Shown here: piece after piece, positions 1-9,302 of the stretch
How positions within the stretch are numbered: the first letter of the stretch is position 1
How the letters are laid out: each line of letters opens with the position of its first letter
NCBI GenBank assembly: GCA_019671135.1
Contig: JAHRHY010000005.1
Coordinates: forward strand, 1,488,001-1,552,000
Source of the DNA: Linnemannia hyalina
Lineage: Eukaryota; Mortierellomycota; Mortierellomycetes; Mortierellales; Mortierellaceae
Direction: 5' to 3'
DNA: 64,000 bases
Position numbers and translations under genes: made by a program
Notes under the pieces: generated by a model
What the model saw: the letters and a program-made list of their open reading frames with translations, nothing else
Told to the model about the DNA's origin: nothing
Databases searched by the model: none

Positions 1-85
1 CTGCTCCCTCGGTTGCCTGCTGCCTCTTATTCATTTCTTTTTTTACACACTTTCTTACTTCTTGTTCTCACTTCTCTTCTCTTTT

Positions 86-90
<5 letters not shown>

Positions 91-140
<50 letters not shown>
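91..140. repeat. (TC)25 microsatellite in the promoter/5' leader
   Basis: An uninterrupted run of 25 TC dinucleotides lies about 360 bp upstream of the first start codon and sits in a longer C/T-rich stretch. It is probably part of the promoter or 5' leader of the methyltransferase-like gene; C/T-rich tracts precede several genes in this window. Confidence 0.95.
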
Positions 141-144
<4 letters not shown>

Positions 145-259
145 CTCTCTCTTTTTCCATATTATTATCCCTCCTTCCTTCCTACCACACTTTTCTCACA
201 CTTCTTCTTCCCTTCCCTCACCTAGTCTCGCGTATTCCCATTCCCTGGTCCTTGTCTCT

Positions 260-291
260 GACCCTTTGACCCTTTGACCCTTTGACCCTTT
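260..291. repeat. Four tandem copies of GACCCTTT
   Basis: Four perfect head-to-tail copies of an 8-bp unit lie about 210 bp upstream of the start codon at 499. Their position in the presumed promoter and their exactness suggest either an array of protein-binding sites or a small minisatellite. No known factor is assigned. Confidence 0.9.
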
Positions 292-498
292 TCATTCCCA
301 CTCACTCCCACTCCCATTCCCTCTCTCACTCCCTCATTCCTTCCTCACTCAGACTCACACTCATTCCCCCAACCTTGCCCTGCCCCTGTCTTGCCCTTCC
401 TTGCTCTGTCTTTCACTCGTGTACCACCTTCCCTTCCCTAATCCCTTCTCCCTTCTCCCTTCCCCTGTTCCACACCTCACACTTCCCAGTCTGCACGA

Positions 499-3079
499 AT
501 GGGCAACTTGCCTTCCTCCACATCCACAGAGCCCCTGGCTCCTGGCAAGCACCGCAACCTCTCTACAATCTCCCTTCCTCCCACCATCCCCCGTCGCCAC
601 AACATGAAGGACGCCGAGCGCAAAGAAATCTTCCCCATCTCTGACGAAGGTGCGCCGCCACTGCCCGGCCGCCGGGGCTCGATAGGCTTCTTCCGGGGCA
701 AACGAGCCAGGGCACCAATGACCCTGGATCACAACCAGCTCTTCCAGAACCTCCAAAACCTCCAGAACCTCCAGAACCTCGATTTGACCCATTGTTCCTG
801 GCAAAACTACCACTATCTTTCCGACTCTTCTAATCCTAATTCCAATCTCAACTCGCTCTCGACCACGCCCACAACTGCTGCCACCACCCCCGCCCTTACC
901 GCCGCTGCAACCCCCACCACCCCCGTCGGCCCCCAATACTACTCCCTTCAATACCAGCAATCACGGTCGCCACAACCAGCAAGCCCTGTTGCAGTCTCAA
1001 TACAGGACTACCATCCAAAACAGGAGCAGAAGCTCGCCACGTTTATGAAGCGTAACCTTCTCCCTCCACACACCCTTCTCACCCCGACCAGCCTCTGGTC
1101 GTTATCGTCTGTTCCCAACTCTGCCTCTTCCTCACCGACTGTCGATTGCTGCTCCAATACCTGTCTTCAGATCATACCAGAACAGCAACAACCACAGCAG
1201 CAGCCACCTCCACCACAGCAACAGACATATGATGATCAACGGCTACCGCAATCGTACCATCAGTCTCACTTCAACCACCAAAATAGCCACAGCAGTGCCT
1301 GTGATCACCGCCCAGCAATGGAACACCACTCGAGTTTGGATTCTATACCCTCGACTCACGATGTTCCAACTCTGTCCGTGTCTGACTGGGGCAACCAAGG
1401 CCGCTGGGCAGGGGAGCAAGACTGGTCAGAAGAGCTGCCTGAAGGACTGGAACACGACGGTGGTCCTTGGGACACCATGGACAGGCAAGTTTGCTTTGTG
1501 TTGCTCTCTTTTTTAATTCCCTTTTATTTTGTGCCGATATCAATTGTTTGCGGTGCCCACCCTCTGTGTCTCTGTTGGACTTTGCTTGTCCACCTTCGCA
1601 CTTTGTTTTTTTCATTCTCTCCTTTTGTTCCTCCCTTGTCAAGGCCAGGCCAGGTCAGCTCTGGTCTGGTCTGGTTGGGATATCACAATGAGATGAAACA
1701 TGGATGTTCCTTTCACTCTCTTCATCCTCGCGCGTTTTTCATCCTTTTTTTATATTTTCCATTGGCTATTCGGGATAAACCCCCGTTCTTGAACACACGC
1801 CCAACACAAACAACGCAAACCTGCATCTGTGTGCCGAAAACGATTTGCAAAGAGTGGCGACACAAAAGACACAAAGAGAGATACAAGGACACAAAGTCGG
1901 CCTTGAACCTGTTTGCGTAAGGATCAACTTTATTAAAACCACGTTTCTTGTCCTCTTCTTCATTTTCTTCATTTTCACGACATCGTTACTACCCGACTAT
2001 CACGCAACAATTTTAATAGTTACACGGTCGAGCAACACATCACCCGCGCGCTCTGCAAAGGCCAAAACTACTCTGCACCCCTCGACTTTTCCAAGCAAGC
2101 GTCGCATGCAGCTCTGCAAGGACAGACATATAATGACTTCGAGCCCAACGACACGGAGACTGCCACGTGCAACCGCGATCTCGTCTCCAGTGATATGCAC
2201 GACACCCACCCCGTCCGACCCTCGTCCTCCGTCTCCTCTATGGCCACGCTCGATCCACAAACAGCCGCCTCCGTTTTGGACAAGGGCAACGAACGGTCGC
2301 TTGTGATCCTCTCCGTTGGTTGCGGAAACACCCAATGGGCTACAGAGATGGCGCTGGCCCACCCACACTCCGCCATCCATGCGATTAATGTCAGCCAGAT
2401 CTCGACTCTCCCTGCAGTCCCAGAAACTACACCCAGCTTTGACCTCGATAACTTGTTCTTTTACAACCTCGACGACAACTCGCTCCGTGTTCCCTTTGTT
2501 TCCAACTCGGTTGATTATATCCACGTGCGCCGGTTTTTGCCCAATGTCAGCAAGGCAAAGTACTTGGCCTTCTTGCGCGAGTTGGTCAGAGTGTTGAAGG
2601 TGGACGGGTACCTGGAGCTGGTTGAGCTGGATTTGCGCCTCCGAGACTCTGGTGTTGACAGCTGCTGGCCTAGTTACTGGACCCTAATCGGGTTCGACAA
2701 GATGGGGATCGATGCCTCGCTTGCTCTGAACCTGGCCGGGATCATGAGGACAATGCCCGGAATGGAAGTGAGCCACAAGTCGTGTGTGCATATGCCAGTG
2801 GGCATTCATGGTGGTCGAATTGGACTGACGGCCGAATTGCTGTGCTGGCGGTTTGCGTTGACGGTGCGCCCTTGGCTGATGCGACAGGCGATGCTGTCGG
2901 GGGCTGAATTTGACGATCTGCTGGAGCGTGCTCGTCAGGAGACCCGTACCCTGAAGAGCTACCAAGCCTTCCATATTGCCGTTGGGCGCAAGACCGCAGC
3001 GGGTGGAGTACGCGCTTCTGCCTGCACAAATGCCATTGGTCTCGTTCAAGACGAATCGGCCTCGTCCTTTGATCCTTGA
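499..3079 (+). CDS. SAM-dependent methyltransferase-like protein with variant SAM motifs
   Basis: Two exons, 499-1484 and 2020-3079, give about 681 residues. The N-terminal ~350 residues are low complexity (Ser, Thr, Pro, Gln), with a QNL repeat at 745-780. The C-terminal ~300 residues form a Rossmann-fold class I methyltransferase-like domain of the type expanded in Mucoromycota. Visible landmarks are a motif I-like GCGNTQW near residue 429, a motif IV region SNSVDYIHVR, and LVRVLKVDGYLELVE, the usual post-motif segment. Motif I departs from GxGxG, and the acidic residue expected after strand 2 is Asn (AINVSQ), so SAM binding is uncertain. The exons join only if the intron uses a GC donor (AG|GCAAGT). 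The start MGNLPSST fits an N-myristoylation signal; a second ATG at 604 is possible. The substrate is unknown. Confidence 0.8.
745..780 (+). repeat. (CAGAACCTC)4 coding minisatellite
   Basis: Four near-identical 9-bp units within the first exon encode a QNL-QNL-QNL-QNL tract. One unit carries CAAAAC instead of CAGAAC. Confidence 0.9.
1485..2019 (+). other. GC-AG intron of the methyltransferase-like gene
   Basis: The donor reads ACAG|GCAAGT and the acceptor TTTTAATAG|T, giving a 535-bp intron. The GT four bases downstream (position 1489) would leave a phase-0 exon that does not join the phase-2 reading frame beginning at 2020. The extended GCAAGT donor is the consensus for the minor GC-AG class of U2 introns. 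If the intron is retained, the exon 1 frame stays open for 145 further codons to a stop at 1920. Confidence 0.75.
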
Positions 3080-3575
3080 ACCAATAGCGATCGTTTTGTG
3101 TTTTGGTTGAACGATTCTTTCTTTACTTTTCGATACCCAGTTCTCCTGCCTCTTTTTTTTTATCCTTTCCTTACACGTGTATTATTTCTTTTTGTTGTTT
3201 TCATACGTTTCTCTGTCGCAATTTCTTTCGTCTCCCATCATACCCACTCAATCGCACTTTTCGTCTCTATCTCTCTTTCTCTTGCTTTTTCTGCTCTAAT
3301 TTATCATCAAACATCCCAAAAAAAAAACAACGACAAAAAAAACCACCAACACTCCTACAACCAAAAAACAAAAAAACAACTCCAGCTTACCAAATGTCCT
3401 CCGTTCTCATTTCAAGCTTCTTTTTGCGAGAGTTTTTACCCCGTGCACTTGTACAATAAAACAGTTTCCCTTTTTTTTATTTTATTTTATACATGAAACG
3501 GAGGCTCTGCCTGATGTATGTTGTACTTTATTAGTGTAAACGGAGTTGCTGTTGATAATATGGCGCTTAACTCAT
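3080..3575. other. 3' flank between convergent genes
   Basis: No gene is seen. The stretch is T-rich and then A-rich, and carries an AATAAA at 3455-3460, which suits 3' processing of the methyltransferase-like transcript about 380 bp after its stop. The remainder is the end of the RAD60-like gene on the other strand. Confidence 0.55.
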
Positions 3576-5828
3576 TTACCCTACACGGACGACGAGCATA
3601 TCATCGTCTTCGACCTCCGTATTGCCGATGACGGTAGTGGGATCGAGCGCCTCGTCGTCAAACTCGAGTCTGACCACCGTCGATGTCGGGATCCCCTTGA
3701 TGGACTTGTAATGTGTGATAATTGCATGTACCGTTGTCGTCTGTGAGAGTATAGGAAAGAAAAGAGTAGAAGGGAGAAGGGAAGGATGTGTTTGTATTTA
3801 AAATGGACGGTTAGCAAACTGGTAATTCAACATGGTGCGGACAAAACTATTGAGTGCATGCTACCAATCCCTTGTTCTTAGGACGTCTTTTTGATACATA
3901 AAAACGGGGGAAGGAGGGGCCATAGTTACCTTTTTGACCTGGATCTTATGATCGGCGGTATCCTTGCCTCTCAGTTTGATAAATATACGCTCTTCAGATG
4001 TATCTCCTTCAGCATCGTTATGTTGATTGCCGCTCTCGCCGCCACTGTCATCTTTCTGTCGCTGAAGTTCATAAGCAGCTGCGGCTGCAGCTTCAGCGGC
4101 CTGTCTCTCCATCTCGGCCAATTTCCGACTACGTTCCAAGTTCTCCTGTTCCTTGATGTACTTGAAGGCCTCCTGGCTGTAGACATCGATGATGACTCGG
4201 GCGGGGAAGTCGAGTGCCGCAGGGGTCGAACTAGGCATGAGTCGCATCCCGAGGTATGTGAATACTGTGGACGCATAGTTGACCCCCTTCTGGTTGCAGT
4301 AGAACGTCATCATTTCCCTGAACGGGTTGTTCTACAAGTAACGAAAAGAGGGCACGAAAGGATTTATTTTCGTGATTAATATACATCTTGGGTTTGATTG
4401 ACCCGCGGGAAGAATACAAGAAGGTAGCAATAATGCACGCTAGAAGCAACTTACGGATCGGACGGTGACTTGGACGGTTCGCTCCAGTATCTTTTGGGCT
4501 TCAACCGCCTCCGGTGGTATAATGAGCAAAGGATGCCGGTTCATCCTTATCACCAGCAAGACGGTATTGTAATCAGAAGGAGAAGACGGCTGATGCAGAG
4601 ATCCTGTTGCTCCTGCTGATGCTGCTCCTGCGTTGGCACTATTACCACTGCCATGTGATGACGTTGATGCCGTGGCTGCATCGGGTATACTGGGTGACGG
4701 TTGCGAAGGCTGAGAAGATTGTGATTGCGACAGTGTAGAGTTGGCAAGGGGTTGCGAGAGTGACGATGGGGAGAGTGGTGAAGCGCCCTCCATGGATTGT
4801 TGTGAAGCAATGGTATTGAGCTTTGCGGCTATCGAGGCCAGTTCTGGGTCCAATTCGTCCATCTTTTCGAAATCGTCATCGTCCAGGTCAATCGCAATTG
4901 TCGTCGCCGCCGTAGAAGGTCTACTCACAGGCCTATCAAACGAAAGATGATATGTTACATGGGAGTTCTGCGATCGACAAGGAAGCAAAAGATACAGAGA
5001 CGGACGAAAATGAAACGGGACGAGATGGACTATGTACTTACGGTATGTGGGTAGGGTAGCGCCGGATAAGGTGTTCCGGTGGTGGAGTCAATGACACTTC
5101 CCGTTTCCGCTTCGTCTCCGGTGTTGCCGCCTTCTTTTGCGCCTCGGCTTTGGTCTTTTCAGTGTCCCTAAGGAATGGATAAGTATTCATGGCGCAATGG
5201 CGGCCTTGGTTAGTGGCCAAGGTCATCAATCGATATCTCTTCCCAATATTCCGAACTGCCTGACATGTTCGTTCTTATATTGCTGATGAATCTTACTCCA
5301 GGTCGTCGTCAAGGTCCAGAATAGGTAGTGCGTCCGAGGAGGACGGAGCCTTCAGATCCAGAATATCCAGTTCGTTTTCCTGTCTCGTCAACTCTTCATT
5401 GACCCTTGACTCTATCGTTACGTGAGCGAGAGAGATATATTGTTAGGTTGTTAGGTAGTTATATTCCCAACTGTTCAATTGTCAAGTCCTTTAACGCGAG
5501 AGAGCGAAGGAGAAAGAAAGGTGTGCGCTTCAGGTAAAAAAATCTTAGCGCCCTTCTGCACGATTGTCGTACAAGTACCTTGGATCTTGTGTATCTCACG
5601 GAAGCTGACGCTAGCTCTGTTGAAAAAGTCATCCTCGACTCGTTCGCTGTAGTTGTCTGCAAGGGTACCACTACTCCTGTTGTTGGCGCCACTAGAGTTT
5701 GCCCGAGGGGAGAATGTAGAGTTGGGCGAAGAGGTTGAGGCTGAATTTGGGGCTACTTTGCTTCGTTTTGCGCGTGGTCTGGGTTGTGGTCTCTTTTGGA
5801 CTGGTTTATTGTCATCCGAGTCTGACAT
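3576..5828 (-). CDS. RAD60: Rad60/Esc2/NIP45 family SUMO-like domain protein
   Basis: Six exons (5828-5579, 5411-5297, 5167-5042, 4932-4455, 4331-3930, 3740-3576) encode about 511 residues. The family (fission yeast Rad60, budding yeast Esc2, animal NIP45) uses tandem C-terminal SUMO-like domains (SLDs) to act with the SUMO pathway and the Smc5-Smc6 complex in recombination repair. SLD1 lies at roughly residues 290-390 (DYNTVLLVIRMN onward). SLD2 is the C-terminal ~70 residues (RIFIKLRGKD, then VHAIITHYKSIKGIP, LEFDDE and DDDMLVV), a ubiquitin/SUMO beta-grasp pattern. The protein does not end in a processed Gly-Gly. Between the basic N terminus and SLD1 are several acidic SIM-like motifs (DILDL, ILDLDDD, IAIDLDDDD), and a coiled coil (LERSRKLAEMERQAAEAAAAA) separates the SLDs. 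The start at 5828 is chosen as the first ATG of the acidic MSDSDDN terminus; the frame stays open upstream. Confidence 0.88.
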
Positions 5829-6174
5829 GTGTTGGCTGTTGCTGGGGTTTGGTGTTGGTTGTTGGTGTTGTGAGTGTGATGAGTAAGGGATGTGTTCTGA
5901 GACAAAGAGTGGGAGAAAGTGAAGAAGAGGAATAGAAAACAATTTTCTCATACCCTGGCAAAGGATAGGGCGTAAAAACGATAATTCGAGGCGAGGAACC
6001 TGTGGCTTGGTCCTTTTGATCATCCACTCTTTTGGAGGACTGAAAGCTTCTTCTCTTAGGCGAATAACTTTCTTCACACACATACACAAGCACACACACA
6101 CCCATCAATTTACCTCTCACACGACTCACGTACTACTCTACCCACCACCACCGCCAGACCCTACCTCACAGACC
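5829..6174. promoter_or_regulatory. Shared divergent promoter, RAD60-like / MED21
   Basis: 346 bp separate the two head-to-head start codons. No gene is seen. The MED21 side carries a CA-rich leader (CACACACAC near 6090) and a C/A-rich run up to ACCATGG, a good start context. Confidence 0.6.
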
Positions 6175-6822
6175 ATGGACAGACTGACACAGCTGCAGGA
6201 TGCAATCGACAAGATGGCGTTGCTCTTTGTCTCCTCCCTCGACCATCTCACCAAGATTGCTCCCCTCGTACCTCTTGACCCCAACGTCCCCGTCGTCAGC
6301 ACAGGTACCATTCACTTGCTGCTTCTTCCTCTTTTCGAGCAGTTTGTTCAGCATTCTTGAACAACGGCGATTAACACGGTTCGCCTTTGCCCTTGTTCAA
6401 ATAGATCACGGCATGCCTCAGGATCAGCTTCAGAGTAAATGCCGCCACTTCTTTTTTTTATTCTTCTACCTCGTCCTTCGCTGTCACATCTCCCACTTTT
6501 GTCTCAAATAATTTCGTGATCAATGCCCCTCCTCACAATCTTTTTCTTTTTGGTGGCAAACTAAACAACATAAATAGACTCTGCACAAGAACTGGCACTC
6601 GATATCAGTCGCCAGGCAAAAGAACTCGAAGCCCTAATCGACAACCTGCCCGGGATCTCTCAAACCCCCGAAGCTCAAATCCATGACCTCGAGAACCTTG
6701 CCCAACAGAACGCCGACGCCACAGTAGAATACGAAATGGCCGTCCAGGAGGCCAAGGAGCTCCTGCAGGACGTCACTTTTGCACTTCGACGCATTGCCGA
6801 AGACCAAAGCATCCGTTCCTAA
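6175..6822 (+). CDS. MED21: Mediator complex subunit 21 (Med21/Srb7)
   Basis: Three exons, 6175-6304, 6405-6434 and 6578-6822, encode 134 residues, close to the family's 130-150. Med21 pairs with Med7 in the Mediator middle module and links the complex to RNA polymerase II. The N terminus MDRLTQLQDAIDKMALLF is the family signature. It is followed by a Pro-rich stretch, then the long C-terminal coiled coil starting at QELALDISRQAKELEALIDNL and running to the end with the heptad-rich VEYEMAVQEAKELL. Exon 2 is only 30 bp. The gene is head-to-head with the RAD60-like gene and tail-to-tail with PEX11. Confidence 0.93.
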
Positions 6823-7536
6823 AAAAAAAAAAAATCGTCCTTTTATCCGTTTTCTATCTTCTCTTGTTTTTTTTTTCTCTTCCCCCCCCCCCTCTTCTAC
6901 TGCTTGTTCGTCTCTACGACTACTTTCTTCGTGCGGCAAAGACACTTACGCGTTCGAACCCATTTATAAACAGTGTCAACGCGATTTGTATTTTACACTT
7001 CCCTTCCACCTCCTTACTTCTCCTTCAACCTAGACCCTTCCTACGCGTCTTTCTTTTTCCAGCCACCATGTACATTACCCATCTTTCTTCCCACTCACCA
7101 ACTTTGCAATAAACGCGGAAGCCCTAATTGGTTTCAGAGCACTTGTAGTTTTTTTTTTTCCTTTCATAGGCGTTCGTTCGTTTGTTTGATATTTTATTTT
7201 GAGATTATGATGTACCACGTCGACCATAGGTCAAAGTATGAGAAATGGGGAGTGAAGGGAGGAAGGAAGCAGGACAGATGAAGAACGGACAACGTTAAAT
7301 GAAGCAATAACAGGAAACAGAGCAGAAGGGGTGTCAAAGGGAAGAAAGCAAAAAGATCTAAAGAGATCGAGGTATATGTGTAGAAGGGTGGGTAGGTTGA
7401 GAGTGAAAGGAAGGAGAAGGAGAAAGGATGGTCGAAAAGGAGGGGTAAAATGGGAGATGGAGATATATAGAAAGGGAAGAGAAAAGAGACCGGCGAGGTC
7501 CGATAAGGATAGGGAGGAGGTTGGTCGGGGAGACGT
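6823..7536. other. 3' region between MED21 and PEX11
   Basis: 714 bp with no supportable gene. The MED21 stop is followed within one base by a run of A, then poly-T, poly-C and T-rich tracts; the PEX11 side is purine-rich on the plus strand. Open frames in either direction are low-complexity translations. Confidence 0.5.
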
Positions 7537-9302
7537 TTATTCCATAATCTTGCCGACGTACTTGTAGGCACCAGCAAGACCGGAGATAAAGCCAGTGACA
7601 GCTTGGAATCCGTCGGAGAAGGAGCAGTGGAGGTTGTCATATCCTATAATTGGCACGGAAAAAAGGATGGGGAAGAAGAAAAAGAAAATATAAACTCATG
7701 TCAATGATCTGGTAAACTATACTTTTGTTTTCTGTTGTCATCGACGTGTTCGAAAGGAATGAAAGAAGAAAGCTTACCACAGAATAAAAAGTCGCCACCG
7801 AGCTTGACGGTGGTGACCTTGAGCCAGTGAAGCTTGGTCGTCAGCTTGACATGTTGTGCCTGGCGGGATTTTTCCTGCTCAACATCTTGATCTCCTTCAA
7901 TGGCCATCTGCACCTCCAAGGCTGTGATTTGTTTCCGGACATCCCGGATGGTTTGTAGGTTCTCGTGAAGATCGATCGACACGCCAACCATCCAAAGCCG
8001 GTTCGACCAGGGCTCAGCCTTGTCTGAAAAGTTCCTGTCCAAGACACCAATGACTCCTAGACAGTAGATGTCATCCGAGATGTCCTGCACGAAACCCAAA
8101 ACCGTGTTCAAGTATCCAAGTCGATCCCGGAGAGTGTTGCCCCACTTTTGGCTAGGTGCCTTATCGAGTGTCTGGCGAAGACCCTGCTTTCGAAGATTAG
8201 ATCTCAATGCGACGGCCAGCGTCAGCACCGAGGCCATGGGGTCGATGAAATGGCCGAGTCGAAGGACCTTGCGGGTGGTTGAAAACTGTTTGGCGAGGGC
8301 CTTGAGGCGGGTTGCCAGGATGGCATACTGTTTTGGGTCGGAAAGGAAGAGCCAGAGGAAAACTTTGGCAAAGTACTGGATGACCTTGATAGTCTTGTCC
8401 CGTCCGTCAACCACATCGGAGATTTCGCGGATGACTTGGCCGACAGACTTTGACGTGCAGTGATATGGTGCTCGTGTTGTTATTGTCTTCTTGAGGGCGG
8501 TTGTTGTCGTGGTGGTTGAGGTTGTGATTGTTGTTGTTGCTGTTGAGAGCAAGGTAGCAGGTTTGCCCTTCAGGGTAGGATATGACTCTGAAGAAGGAGA
8601 GGTGGCATGGCTGCTGGGAGGGGTGTCGATCAAGAAGAGCCTTGAGGCTTCTTCAGTCTCGAGTGGTTCAATGGATAAGGAGGAGGATTTGTTTTGATGG
8701 GGTAAGGAGACGGATGATAAGGAGGTGGAGGAGGAGTTTGCAGAGAGTGAGGAATAGGACGAAGAAGGCGTGGACGAAACGGCGGAGGATGAACCCGTCG
8801 AATGAGAAAATAAAATAGCAGTAGATACGGGCTCAAGTGTACAGAGGAGGTTGCTATTGCTGTTGCTGACATGAAGACTGCCTGTTCGGGAGAGGCGTCG
8901 TGCAACGTGTGCTGTTGTCGATTGGCTGTCGCTATGACTATGGAAATAGTGAGAGTTGGGATGGGTATGGGTATCATTGTCGTATCCGAGGAGATGACTT
9001 ATGGTGTTGAAGGACGAGTTGGACTCCTGGAGGGGTTCAAGGAAGTCGTCGGTCTGGGATCCGAGGGTGGCGTGTTGTTTGGGTGAGATGGGTGGGGATA
9101 TCTCTGTCTCTGCGGCGACCTTGGCCCGCTCTGTTGACCAAGGGTGGAGGTGGAATGGGTTTGCAGCTGTTGGTGTTGGTGTTGTTGAGTCGTCGAATTG
9201 AAGAGGGGTTTCGGAGGAAGGGGGGGAGTGGACGATGGCGGCAGCTGCAGAGACGGAGGCGGTTCTTGCCCGTGTCCGCTCCTGCGACGAGTGCTGTTCC
9301 AT
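7537..9302 (-). CDS. PEX11: Peroxisomal membrane protein PEX11 with long N-terminal extension
   Basis: Two exons, 9302-7778 and 7643-7537, encode about 543 residues. PEX11 elongates and tubulates the peroxisomal membrane to start fission. The family fold fills the last ~240 residues: KTIKVIQYFAKVF, RLKALAKQFSTTRKVLRLG (the amphipathic helix region), FVQDISDDIYCLGVIG and the C-terminal DGFQAVTGFISGLAGAYKYVG. Fungal PEX11 proteins are usually about 230-250 residues. Here an extra ~290 residues precede the domain, rich in Ser, Thr, Pro and His and predicted disordered. The frame upstream of the domain is open with no stop, which supports translation of the extension, but an internal start cannot be excluded. 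The single 134-bp intron falls near the C terminus. Confidence 0.9.

Larger units (their letters stand above)
1..498 (+). promoter_or_regulatory. Pyrimidine-rich upstream region of the methyltransferase-like gene
   Basis: No convincing gene is seen here; the open frames are low-complexity Ser/Leu/Pro translations of C/T repeats. The stretch holds the TC microsatellite (91-140) and the GACCCTTT array (260-291). It runs directly into the ATG at 499 and is read as promoter plus 5' leader. Confidence 0.5.

Noticed and set aside
1481..1494. GT donor inside GGCAAGTTTG as the end of methyltransferase exon 1
   Set aside because: It leaves exon 1 in phase 0, while the only good acceptor (ATAG at 2018-2019) opens a phase-2 frame. 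The GC donor four bases upstream joins correctly.
6940..6960. GGGTTCGAA word resembling a tRNA B box (minus strand)
   Set aside because: No cloverleaf can be drawn in the flanking MED21 3' sequence.
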